Origin: Bactericera cockerelli
Taxonomy: Eukaryota; Arthropoda; Insecta; Hemiptera; Triozidae
Direction of reading: 5' to 3'
DNA length: 64,000 nucleotides
Assembly (NCBI GenBank): GCA_024516035.1
Contig: CM044957.1
Span: 1,136,613 to 1,200,612 of the forward strand
Shown here one piece after another: positions 50,901-58,929 of the stretch. The notes under the pieces were generated by a model that worked only from the letters and a program-made list of their open reading frames with translations, did no database searches and was not told the DNA's origin. Every line of letters begins with the position of its first letter. The first letter of the stretch is position 1. Both the position numbers and the translations under genes were made by a program.

Positions 50901-53900
50901 CTATCCTTGTTAAACTCTGTATGATAAGGTATTTTTTACATTTTTTTGTATTTTTGTAGGTTTAGTAAACCTACAAAAAATTTCAGACATTGGGTGAAGT
51001 GTTAATTTAATTAGTTAAAAAATAGTAAATTTGCTTCTTGTGCATTCTAGAATATACATAGATCTAGGTGATTACCCTCCATTCGCTGGAAACTCACAAA
51101 CCAGCGACCTAGATTAGCCTCACACAGCCTAAGTTGGGCCAACATTACCAGAGTTTGAATTCTAACCTCGCTGGTCGTTGGTTAATTTTAGTGACAGAAC
51201 GAGATCTGGTGTATTCAACATGTCATCAAGGTTGACTTAAAATTAAAAAAAAAAAAACATCAAAAACTTCTAGGGTAGAATTGATAGACATTTTTGTAAT
51301 ACCTCTGTGGAGTAGTGTGGAGCTAAGTCTAGATTTAGCGTATTGTCTTAGATTAGGAAAACCAATGCTAAGTCATGACTTAAGATCTCAATCGGTCTAT
51401 TATTTTCGTCCTAAGACAGATATGATATACTACAGTGTATTCTACAAGGTAAAATTGAAGGAAAGCGACAGCCAGGCAGATGAAGATTTCCTGTCTGACA
51501 AACTCAAGAACGTGGTTTTAGGAAAGCTCAGAAAAAGTTTGTAGATCTTCCGAAGAGCTACAAACAATATTTTTGTGATACTTCTGTGGCGGTAAGTCTA
51601 GTTTTTGCCGTATTGTCTTAGCTGGGGAAACCTAAGGCTCTGTCATGACTTACGATTTCGATTTTGTAAATGAATTTCGCCCAAATTTGACAAAGAAATT
51701 GCAAAAATATGGGCAGTACTCACCCAGCATCTTGACAACTCGGCGCGTCGCCTTCCCATGTCCCTCCTCGCGACTGTTGGGTTCCCGGGACAGGGTGCTG
51801 CTGCGCAGGCGCACGCCTATTAGGACGTAGAAGATCACGATCAGAGTCATGGGGATGGCGAAGAATAGCATGAACGATAGCTCGAAGGAGTAGGCGATGT
51901 AGATCGTCTTGAGAGAGCAGACGGAGAGGTCCTGGATGATCTCATTCTGATCATTGCGGCCGTGGACGATACCGTACTGCATGCCCTGGGGAGTAGACCT
52001 TTGAGTTGAAATACAGGCGAACCTGGATATAAGAGAACTCAAGGAACCTCTTATGGAGTGAATCAATTGAAATTTGTATTTGTATTTCAGTCGAATCTGG
52101 ATATCAGAAAACTCGAGGGAACCAAATTTCTACAGGTATCTTTTATTTCCAGGTTTCTTCTATAAAGGGATTATTTTCCCTTATATAGAGAGGTAATTTG
52201 GACCTGGAAGTTTTTCTCTTATATGCAGGTTTCTCTTAAATCTAGTTCTCTTATATCCAATTTTAACTGTATTCGTTATATTATTCTAGTTCATCCTCCT
52301 CCTTATTACGTAGCTGAGTGGTAAAGGCGAGAGTCTGTGAATCAGGAGATTCCAGAGGTCGCGGGTTCGAAACTCAGCCGGGACATGAAAAGTTATCCTC
52401 CCATTTGGGATTTTTACCACATAATAATACGTCTTGGGCTTACTGCTGGAATAATGGGACCTAATAGTCCTAGTCGAGCAGTATAAATAAGGGGATATTA
52501 CTATTAATATTTATTTTTTACTTTCCTTATCCTATAATAAGGAAAGAATTGTTTTTATTACGAAAGTAAGTTCTAGAACCAAACAACCTCAACCATGCGG
52601 AAGAGGTTGAAAAATGCCAACCCCAAGTAGGCCCAAAGCCAGTAGTCTCTAGTTTTCGCTGGATTAGAACTAGGGTCTAATCCCTCCATCTTGTGAGACC
52701 TTACAATCCTCTCTCCAAAGTTACCTTAATCCTCCTGGGCCATAATCCCGGACTTAAGACTTCACTCTTAACCTCCCTAATACGCGGCTAACGGAATAAT
52801 TCCCTGCTTTACTCGCTGCTCTTCGTGATCATTTCTGTTTGCATTTGTCTTGGCGACCTTCGTAAGAGCGATGGACTCGTAATCTAGAGGTCGGTGATTC
52901 GACTTCCGAGTACGGCAAATATTTGGTAAGGCAAATTTGAGTAATTTCAATGTTTTTTTTCTTCCTAAGTATGATACGACTTACCAACTTAGAAATTCAC
53001 CCTTAAAGTTATACTGCCCAATCAGATCTAAAGAGTCCCAATATTCCAGCAGTTTTTTCGGTGTTATTATTATATGGTTGCAATCTCAGGTAAATGAGGA
53101 TTCCTGCATTGCGTGAGAACGCACCAACGCTATATGTTACCTGGATTAACCACTTGACCACCAATGTATGGTGGTCAAGTATAGTTGAGATTATATTTTT
53201 AAAGTTATTCATAGACAGCGTCGCCGTCACGCGCGTCCATGGCACGATGAATACACCTCTCGTGCTTTCATTGAATTTAAGCAATGCTAGAACTTGGATG
53301 GGTGACAAATCAAAATCGAATCCTCGTGATGCTGGATATTCCCAGCCTCACTCAGGCTGGGTCAGGTTGATTCGAACGGTTGATTTTTGGGTTTGCATCG
53401 AATGGATGGTAAAACCCCCGTCGCGATATGACCATGAAAATAAAAGCGACGTTAAACCAAAAGAGAAAGAAAGTATTCCTCGCGTTTATTACGAGCAAAG
53501 TTATAGAGTTACTTTAACTTTGTAAAGAAAAATGCATCCTACTTTTAGTGCGAGAATAAAGAAAATATTTCTTATGTAAGCTGGATTTGTCTTGGATGCT
53601 TTGGAACGTGACATACTTTATGACACCTGTTTCTACAGAATAAAAAACTTTGTCACAATCTCACAATATTAAATTAAAATGTTGCATTAATGTTTATTAT
53701 AATTTAAAAAGCTTTGCATCTGAATGGAAAAACAAAATAAAATGCTCATAGAAATACCTAATAAAAATAATAATACTAATAATAATAATGATATCGCCTC
53801 ATTAATAATTCCCTACTAGGACTGATGAGTCCCATTATTCCAACAGTAAGCCCAAGACGTATTATTATGTGTTCAATTTCCCAAATGGGACGACAAGTTG

Positions 53901-56900
53901 TCATGTCCGGCTGGCTCTCGAACCCGCAACCTCTGGATAGCGAGACCTACGCGTTCAAACGAATTTGGCCTTTTTCAACACCTTTTCACAAGCCATCCCA
54001 GTCCCAGTGTAAGAACTCACTCAAAACAAATAAGACAGATAAGTTAGGAAAAATAGAGGTCCACAAAGTTAGTGCAGGCAATGTGTTATGACGTCCATAA
54101 ATTTGAGCAATGCACTTAAATGAAATTTATATCTTTCCGATATTGTTTTGAAAAATGTCTTTTCTCTTGTAGCGGAAAATTGATTGCGATAATATATCAT
54201 AATATTATTTTAAAGATAAAGTTTTTGTCCTGCTAGTTTTAAACAGGGTTTTCCCCCATCTCTTATCACTCTTACCAATACTATTCATAACACGTCACTA
54301 GCACACAAGTGAAGGGCGTTACTTTGTTATTTTTCTCTTGCCCAAACAACATTGATTACCCACAACCACAAGTTACTGAAAAGACGTAAATTAAATCTGA
54401 GCGCAATTTTACCAATCGTTGAAAAAAAACGGGGTTTTCCGAATTTTTTAAATGGTTGAATTTGATTTATGGAAAACCATTGTAAGTAGGAAAATTATTC
54501 ATTTTGCATTTACTTATAACAAAAACTCCAAACACTTATAAACATTAGAGAAATGATTGTTTGAAAACACATAAATAGGAAATAAATGGTTGATATTTTT
54601 TTTCTCCTAGTCAGATAGGAGTTTTCGATGCAACAAAAGACTGAGAAAAACACATTATTTGAATTCAAATGGGCCACTTGCAAATGGAAAAAAGAGTGAA
54701 TGTCTGATTCTATCTTCTATCTATCTATCTATCTCTATATACAGGGTGAGCATAAAGTCTCACCTCACCCCCCGTATCTCGAGAATGGCTGAAAATACAA
54801 GAAAACGCAAACACAGGTATTCCTTAATTTTTAGGGGAATTAATTTTCAGCCAATTTTTTTTTTTTGGCTGAAAATTAACAAAAATTTCATGGACCAACT
54901 TTAAATTCTTAAATAGAATGGTAGGTACGTCTTGTGGCATATTGTTTTAAAGGTCTCATAGAGAAAAGTTCATTACAACAAATTTCAGTGAGCTACGACT
55001 TACTGTTCTCGAGATACAGGGTCGAACGTCCTGCATAATATCCATATATTTTGACCTATAACTCGTTAACCGTAAATTATAGAAAAATGATATTTGTTGA
55101 TAATAACTTCTTATGACAAGCTAGTCGAAAAAGGTATAACTCGACATACTCTGTTGATATTAGTTTCTGAGCGGTTTCGTCAGCCAGCCGGACAAATAGT
55201 CCGAAAAATTTTAACGAAAAAACAAATCAAGTTTTAACTTGTTCGAAAGTTCTTGCCATAGGAGTTATTATCAACAAATTTCATTTTTCTGGAATTTACG
55301 ATCAACGAGTTATAGGTCAAAATATAATTATGGATATTACGCAGGACGTCCGACTCTGTATCTCGAGAACGGCAAGTCGTAGCTCACTGAAATTTGTTGT
55401 AATGAACTTCTCTCTATGAGACCTTTAAAACAGTATGCCACAAGACATACCATTCTATTTAAGATTTTAGAGTTGGTCCATGCCCACTCCCAGCCTGACT
55501 GGGGCCGTGTAGGCAAAAATTTTTTGGCTGAAAATTAATCCCCCCAAAAATTAAGGAATACGAGTTTTTGCGTTTTCTTGTATTTTCAGCCATTCTCGAG
55601 ATACGGGGGGTGGGGTGAGACTTTATGCTCACCCTGTATATAATTATAAATCTCTATATATGAAACAGAAAAAAGGACTACCTACCTACCTATGTTTGTT
55701 TGTCCGGAGTTGTTTAGCCAAAACGGTAAGAGATAGCGAAAAATGTCTCAGAATTGACCCCCCCAAAACCATTATCGCTTTGTCCAGAAAAATTATAAAA
55801 AGTTCAAAAAGGCATTGCTGTCCAGCAGTACGGCCTTGCCTTAGTAAATTTGAAATTTAGTCCCGTTGCAAAGCACGGGCAAACGGCTAGTGAGAAATAT
55901 GGACGGGCTTTGTATCTTTGTTTCTTAGTGGCTTTGTGTGCAAGAATTGTTTAGGCGAAACGGTAAGAGATAGCAAAAAATTGATGAGAGATGACCCCAA
56001 GTAAAATTGCCGTACGATACCAGGAAAACTTTTAAAAGTCCGAGATTCCGAACCGTCCTTGATTTATGACCTTCCTGAAGTATTGCCTTGTGCAAGGGTC
56101 CGATTTGAAGACAGTCTTTGCCCTAGAACTTGAAATCTATCGCGAGGACCTATATTCTTTATTATTTAATAACACATTAGACAAATCTAGCTTTCATTCA
56201 ATTCATTTTAGGCTACATTTTGACGTACCGTTCTCGAGATATAAGCCAGAATGTTCGAATTTCCGACCTTTTTTTCAGACTTTTCACGTTTTTTAAAAGA
56301 TTCCAGCGAAGAACTTGAAATTTATCGTGTATTTTTTATTGTAAAAACTGTCTGAGAACATCACATGCTTTATTTGAGCCCTTTGTTGCCATGTTCTGAC
56401 AAACCGTTCTCGAAATATAGGCGAGTTTGCTACATTATCAATATCCGCTATGATAGATTTGGCTCGGGATTTTGAAATTTACAGCGATGATGGTTGTGTG
56501 TGTGTCTGTGGGTGTGGTGTGTGTGTCTGGTCTGTTGGTGAGGTGTGCGGGGTGTGTTTGTGAGGTGTTTGGAGTGTTTGTGTGGTTTGTGTGTGTGGAT
56601 GTGTGCGTGTTTGTGGATGTGTGTGTGTGTTTTTGTGGATGTGTGTGTGTGTGCTTGTGTGTGTGGTTTGTGTGTGTGGATGTTTGTGTGTGTGGATGTG
56701 TGTGTGTGGTTTGTGTGTGTGGATGTGTGTGTGTATGTGATGTATGGGTGGTGTGTGTGATGGCTTGGCAAAGCGGGTGCAGGCCGCTACCAAAAAAGCC
56801 ATTTCCGACATCATTAATATTTACCAAGTAGGATTTTTCAGTCTACAAGTTCTTCATATGGGGCTTTTTTACTACGAAGGATTTCATCGTGTTCTGGGTT

Positions 56901-58929
56901 TCGGACACCTTTATCGCTCATATTAAATTTTTGTCAGGAATCGTTTCGTGCAATTAAAGTTCCTGAGCTCGGGAACTTTCGTGATATCACAACTACTCAA
57001 ACTAGATTTACTAAATATACGCTGAAACCGCGACCACCGACCTCCAGTTTTCAAGTCTGCCACCTTATCGATCAAGCTACCGAGGTCGGAATTAAGATGA
57101 ACACTTTTGATGGTGACAGTAAAAAAACACTGCCAATTATGGACACAATACTTCCTCGTGATTGTTTTACATTGTATACACGTACATATTACACGTGCGA
57201 ATTTTGAGATTTTATATTAAACTATTTGTATCTCCAAAACGGCTGAACCGATTTCCGTTGTGTAGTTTCCGAGATTTGCAAGTTACAAGGAATATTTTTA
57301 ACAGACCAACGGACCGACAGACGGACACAAAACCAAAGTTGCTCAGGAGGTTATAAAACGTCCGGAAATATGAAAAACTAATACAATACTTCCGATTTCT
57401 AATATTAGAAATTTCTCGGAAGTAATTCATGCTCATGGTGGAATTTGAACCAATGGATTCCTACGATATCTGGATTACCAGACTAGCGCGTTAACCACTT
57501 GACTACTATTGCACGGTTACATACCACATTAACCAGACGGACACAAAACCAAAGTTGATCAGGAGGTTATGAAATGGCTAGAAATATGAAAATAATTGAA
57601 ATCGGAGCAAAAAAATATTTTTTTTTACAAAAACGAACACAATTCTTCCGATTTCTAATGTTAGAAATTTATCGGAAGTAAAATAGGTTCAAGATATCCT
57701 TTAATGTTATTCCAAAACAACCAGTTCCTAACCTGCAGTAGTTCTCCTTTTTTATTTGAGTTTTAAATTCATGGTCATATCACGACGCATGTTGTGTTAT
57801 AATCCATTCGCAGATAAACTCAAGAATATGTTACACGAACCACATTAACCTCACCCAGCCTCGGTTGGGCCGCAATGCCAGCATCACAAAGTCTGCACCT
57901 CGCTGGAGGTTGCTTCGGCGATCCTACGAGACCCTATGCATACAAGGCACCATCGACGCTGACTATAATACTCTTAGCGTACAATACAATACGCTGACTA
58001 CAATACAATACCAATATAAGGGTTGGGTAGAAGAGATTGCCATAAGCAATAACCCCGCCCTTTAGTTAGGACACTAAGCTGTCTGTCCCGGTAGCTTAGT
58101 GGTAAAGGCGGCACTCTGTGAATCCAAAGATTCCAGAGTTCGTGGGTTCGAAACCCAGCCGGGTCTACAGGTACCTATCTTTTATCTCCAGGTTTCTTCT
58201 ATAAAGGGATTATTTTCCCTTATAGAGAGGTAATTTGGACCTGGAAGTTTTTCTCTTATATGCAGGTTTCTCTTAAATCTAGTTCTCTTATATCCAATTT
58301 TAACTGTATTCGTTATATTATTATAGTTCATCCTCCTCCTTATTACGTAGCTGAGTGGTAAAGGCGAGATTCTGTGAATCCAGAGATTCCAGAGGTCGCG
58401 GGTTCGAAACTCAGCCGGGACATGAAAAGTTATCCTCCCATTTGGGATTTTTACCGCATAATAATATGTCTTGGGCTTACTGCTGGAATAATGGGACTAT
58501 AATAGTCCTAGTCGGGCAATATTAATAAGGCGATATTATTATTATTATTATTATTATCTGTATATAATATTTTATTCATGTTGTCTTTTTTTTCTTTTTT
58601 AAAATTCTTCTAAATTTTCTATTTTAATTTTCATCATAAACTGTTTATACATATGTATGTTCTTTTTTTTTGAAGAGCTAAATAATAATAATAATAATAC
58701 TCTCTGAGTCACCTGCAAGTAGCCGAACACCAGCGCCACCACCCAGATCCCGATGATGATCTTGATGGCCCGCGACAGCTTGGAGAAGGTGTGGGAGAGG
58801 AAGGGGTGGCAGATGGCGATGTAGCGCTCCACCGTGAAGGCGGTGATGGTCAGGACGGTAGCGTTGGCGGAGGTCTCGCTGAGGAAGCTGACGAGGACGC
58901 AGACGGACTCGTCGAACATGTAGGGGAAC
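43942..58929 (-). CDS. Pyrokinin/CAPA-type neuropeptide receptor (class A GPCR), four mapped exons
   Basis: Coding order on the - strand: 58713-58929, 51724-51985, 47217-47422, 43942-44595; splice phases match (0, 1, 0) and give about 445 codons to the stop. Class A marks: TM3 ends ERYIAICHPF, TM6 FFICWAPFQ, TM7 NPFLY. ETSANATVLTITAFTVERY and HPFLSHT, MQYGIV after TM4 and the TM6-7 region are those of insect pyrokinin and CAPA receptors (neuromedin-U type), which signal through Gq at the plasma membrane. Pyrokinin type is slightly preferred, but the two are not separated by eye. TM1 and most of TM2 are missing. Its transcript would contain a fold-back element, minisatellite and SINEs. Confidence 0.85.
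44596..44799. other. Receptor intron with Rep2 end
   Basis: Left part of the last intron; TTTTTATCCTATAATAAGG at 44705 and TTTTTCACATTTCTGGACGA at 44761 belong to the Rep2 copy on the - strand. Confidence 0.5.
44838..44963 (+). repeat. GT microsatellite
   Basis: (GT)n with GGATG and TACG interruptions. Confidence 0.95.
44963..45040. other. Pair of perfect hairpins
   Basis: GTGTGTAAAGAAACGGCC, a 5-base loop, then GGCCGTTTCTTTACACAC; after about 10 bases a second hairpin ATAAAGAAACGGCC..GGGCCGTTTATAT made of the same parts. It lies in an intron of the receptor. Confidence 0.8.
45261..46439. other. Receptor intron, no feature seen
   Basis: AT-rich. A tRNA-like scrap (46257-46310, CCGTGTCGCCGAGCGGTGAG) is present. 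ORF 45420-45665 has no recognised domain. Confidence 0.35.
46440..46765 (+). repeat. 31-bp tandem repeat (about 10 units)
   Basis: Unit TTACAAAGAAGAGGTCTTGT plus ACTTCACCACA. Because 31 is not a multiple of three, all three + frames stay open and give false repeat proteins. Confidence 0.9.
46790..47017 (-). repeat. 5S-rRNA-headed SINE, - strand, complete
   Basis: The head (- strand, 46940-47017) follows 5S rRNA order: GTTGAATACACCAGCTCCCA, AAGTTCAGCAACGTCC and TGGATGGGTGACG. The body (46790-46930) has CCGGCCCGACTCAGGCTTGG and GGTAAAACCC. Confidence 0.75.
47078..47208 (-). repeat. tRNA-headed SINE T2, - strand
   Basis: - strand head: GCAGTTCAGCGGTCAAGGCG (A box) and GTCGCTTGTTTGAAACCCAG (B box), then AATACGTCTCGGGCTTACTG. 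It ends about 8 bp from the donor of the next receptor exon. Confidence 0.65.
47217..47422 (-). CDS. Neuropeptide receptor exon: TM6, ECL3, TM7
   Basis: 206 nt; acceptor CTGGACTGTTTCAG and donor TTCAAG|GTAGGT on the - strand; phase 1 in, phase 0 out. Encodes AVVVAFFICWAPFQIQRL (TM6 with CWAPF) and YYVSTTVNPFLYNIMS (TM7 with NPxxY). Among the strongest family evidence in the gene. Confidence 0.9.
47423..48809. other. Receptor intron, mostly unassigned
   Basis: AT-rich, with a decayed Rep1-like stretch at 48130-48300 (GAGATTTGCACGATACAAG, AGTTGCTCATGAAGTTGTGA). No other feature. Confidence 0.4.
48810..48962 (-). repeat. 5S-rRNA-headed SINE, - strand
   Basis: Body GCACCCAGCCCGGGTTGCAC and head TTGCTTAACTTCCG (5S box C/IE region on the complement), degraded. 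Confidence 0.55.
49225..49290 (+). repeat. 5S-rRNA-like SINE head, truncated
   Basis: GTTGAATGCACCGTTCTCGT and GAAGTTGAGCAACGTCC follow 5S rRNA; the element then breaks into the minisatellite. Confidence 0.6.
49291..50396 (+). repeat. 35-bp minisatellite (about 32 units) in receptor intron
   Basis: Unit TATTGTATTGTACGCTAAGA plus GTATTGTAG(C/T)CAGCG. Units are otherwise nearly identical; one near 50137 lacks two bases. Each unit holds the small inverted repeat AGCGTA..TACGCT. The last unit runs straight into the 5' end of a 5S-headed SINE. An inverted single unit is at 57964-58008. Confidence 0.95.
50395..50822 (+). repeat. 5S-rRNA-headed SINE with an inserted MITE
   Basis: Head GAATGTACCGGTCCTCGTAG and GATCGCCGAAGTTAAGTCC is a clear 5S rRNA match in order. 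The body GGCCCAACCCAGGCTGGGTG and TAATGTGGGCAGCAGGG ends with CGTGATATGACCATG and AGTTAAACCAAA. The MITE at 50509-50725 splits the body. Confidence 0.8.
50509..50725. mobile_element. TTAA-flanked MITE (217 bp) inside a SINE
   Basis: TTAA at 50505-50508 and 50726-50729; perfect 11-bp ends CACGTATGAGA and TCTCATACGTG; inner hairpin CCCACCGGTGGG near 50538 and 50572. The SINE reads through (GAGGTTAATGTGGG) when it is removed. piggyBac-like by target site. Confidence 0.85.
51069..51237 (-). repeat. 5S-rRNA-headed SINE, - strand
   Basis: The complement has a 5S-like head (GTTGAATACACCAGATCTC, AAATTAACCAACGACC) and the body with GGCCCAACTTAGGCTGTGTG. Confidence 0.65.
51281..51544 (+). other. Open reading frame of unknown nature
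   Basis: 87 + strand codons antisense to the receptor. The C-terminal half (VFYKVKLKESDSQADEDF) has protein-like composition, but the first part is repeated at 51560-51660 in decayed form, so it is more likely a repeat or an old pseudo-exon. No domain recognised. Confidence 0.2.
51724..51985 (-). CDS. Neuropeptide receptor exon: ECL2, TM5, ICL3
   Basis: 262 nt; acceptor TCTACTCCCCAG (- strand, with TC-rich tract) and donor CTGG|GTGAGT; phase 0 in, phase 1 out. Encodes GMQYGIV (family-typical after TM4), an ECL2 Cys (DLSVCSLK), TM5 (LSFMLFFAIPMTLIVIFYVL) and a basic ICL3 ending RRVVKML. The acceptor 16 bases further upstream would break the frame and is rejected. Confidence 0.88.
52133..52510 (+). 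repeat. Duplicated segment, copy 1 (with T2 SINE)
   Basis: About 370 bp nearly identical to 58166-58550, from CTACAGGTA through TCTCTTATATGCAGGTTTCT and a T2 SINE (52312-52510: TAGCTGAGTGGTAAAGG A-box, GCGGGTTCGAAACTCAGC B-box, CGTCTTGGGCTTACTGCTGG). Both copies lie in the same receptor gene, in the same orientation. Confidence 0.8.
52511..53216. other. Receptor intron, mostly unassigned
   Basis: Starts with the Rep2 terminal hairpin (ACTTTCCTTATCCTATAATA, 52530). A tRNA-like stretch (52853-52920, AGAGCGATGGACTCGTAATC and CGGTGATTCGACTTCCG) is a SINE head. No gene. Confidence 0.4.
53217..53462 (+). repeat. 5S-rRNA-headed SINE, complete copy
   Basis: Head GATGAATACACCTCTCGTGC, GAATTTAAGCAATGCTAGAA and CTTGGATGGGTGACAAATC keeps the 5S order including the GGATGGGTGAC helix. 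The body CCTCACTCAGGCTGGGTCAG continues to CCCCCGTCGCGATATGACCA and GACGTTAAACCAAAAG. Confidence 0.8.
53463..53821. other. Receptor intron, no feature seen
   Basis: AT-rich, ends in an AAT/ATA-rich stretch. Confidence 0.35.
53822..53975 (-). repeat. tRNA-headed SINE T2, - strand
   Basis: Complement of T2: GTTGCGGGTTCGAGAGCCAG (B box) and AATACGTCTTGGGCTTACTG. Confidence 0.65.
53976..54739. other. Receptor intron, no feature seen
   Basis: AT-rich; ends with a short TATC microsatellite (54715-54733) against which the fold-back element sits. Confidence 0.4.
54740..55638. mobile_element. TACAGGGT fold-back element, complete copy (899 bp)
   Basis: Tips TACAGGGTGAGCATAAAGTC and GACTTTATGCTCACCCTGTA with TA flanks. 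Arms of about 400 bp are near-perfect inverted copies (for example GGTCGAACGTCCTGCATAA against ATTACGCAGGACGTCCGAC), with a centre around 55190. It lies within the receptor's 6.7-kb intron, so the pre-mRNA would contain a long hairpin. Confidence 0.85.
55639..56485. other. Receptor intron, retroposon-like remnants
   Basis: GTTTAGCCAAAACGGTAAGA at 55712 is repeated as GTTTAGGCGAAACGGTAAGA at 55949, with ATTTAGTCCCGTTGCAAAGC between. This is a diverged tandem copy of a retroposon-type end. No ORF of value. Confidence 0.4.
56486..56765 (+). repeat. GT-rich low-complexity array
   Basis: Irregular GTGTGTG, GGATGTGTG and GTGGTTTGTG units. It produces long spurious ORFs (His/Thr- or Val/Cys-rich) in most frames. 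Confidence 0.9.
56995..57110 (-). repeat. tRNA-like SINE fragment
   Basis: - strand CGGTAGCTTGATCGATAAGG then GGAGGTCGGTGGTCGCGG. The flank CACAACTACTCAAA is shared with a similar piece at 34650-34745. Confidence 0.5.
57120..57425 (+). repeat. Rep1 copy, internally deleted
   Basis: Start ACTGCCAATTATGGACACAA, jump from CTGAACCGATTTCCG to GTAGTTTCCGAGATTTGC, and terminal hairpin at 57386-57422. Confidence 0.75.
57440..57530 (-). repeat. tRNA-like SINE head
   Basis: - strand: AATAGTAGTCAAGTGGTTAA, GCGCTAGTCTGGTAATCCAG and TTGGTTCAAATTCCACC, the most tRNA-like piece in the window in spacing, but without a paired acceptor stem. Fragments recur at 6713 and 63060. Confidence 0.55.
57535..57685 (+). 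repeat. Rep1 3' end
   Basis: AGACGGACACAAAACCAAAG to the terminal hairpin CTTCCGATTTCTAATGTTAG and TCGGAAGT. Confidence 0.75.
57780..57965 (-). repeat. 5S-rRNA-headed SINE, - strand
   Basis: - strand head GGATCGCCGAAGCAACCTCC and body GGCCCAACCGAGGCTGGGTG. Its 5' side is followed by one inverted unit of the 35-bp minisatellite. Confidence 0.7.
57964..58010 (-). repeat. Single inverted unit of the 35-bp minisatellite
   Basis: CTTAGCGTACAATACAATAC and GCTGACTACAATA is the complement of the 49291-50396 unit, and abuts the SINE in the same relative position as there. Confidence 0.85.
58082..58165 (+). repeat. tRNA-like SINE T2 head
   Basis: CCCGGTAGCTTAGTGGTAAA, then GTGGGTTCGAAACCCAGCCG. CCCGG and CCGGG could pair as part of an acceptor stem, but the anticodon arm region is longer than in a tRNA and the T2 body family is nearby, so it is called a SINE head rather than a tRNA gene. 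Confidence 0.6.
58166..58550 (+). repeat. Duplicated segment, copy 2 (with T2 SINE)
   Basis: Same as 52133-52510 apart from a few substitutions and small indels; ends in a TTA microsatellite (58535-58556). Confidence 0.8.
58713..58929 (-). CDS. Neuropeptide receptor exon: ECL1, TM3, ICL2, TM4
   Basis: 217 nt; acceptor CTGTCCCCAG|GTTCCCC and donor TTGCAG|GTGACT on the - strand; phase 2 in, phase 0 out, 72 codons. Encodes DESVCVLVSFLSETSANATV (with the conserved TM3 Cys), ERYIAICHPFLSHT (DRY-type ERY) and TM4 IKIIIGIWVVALVFGYL. Its first bases and acceptor are the unit of the adjoining minisatellite. Confidence 0.9.

Noticed and set aside
53217..53330. 5S rRNA gene
   Set aside because: Only partly 5S-like, with many changes, and fused to a SINE body.
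56438..56831. ORFs of 71-129 codons, His/Thr- or Val/Cys-rich
   Set aside because: GT-rich low-complexity sequence; all frames are open on both strands.
57440..57530. tRNA gene on the - strand
   Set aside because: Good internal boxes but no paired acceptor stem; fragments recur elsewhere (6713, 63060).
58082..58165. Functional tRNA gene
   Set aside because: A/B boxes and a short stem are present, but the spacing is too long and the same sequence heads a SINE family nearby.
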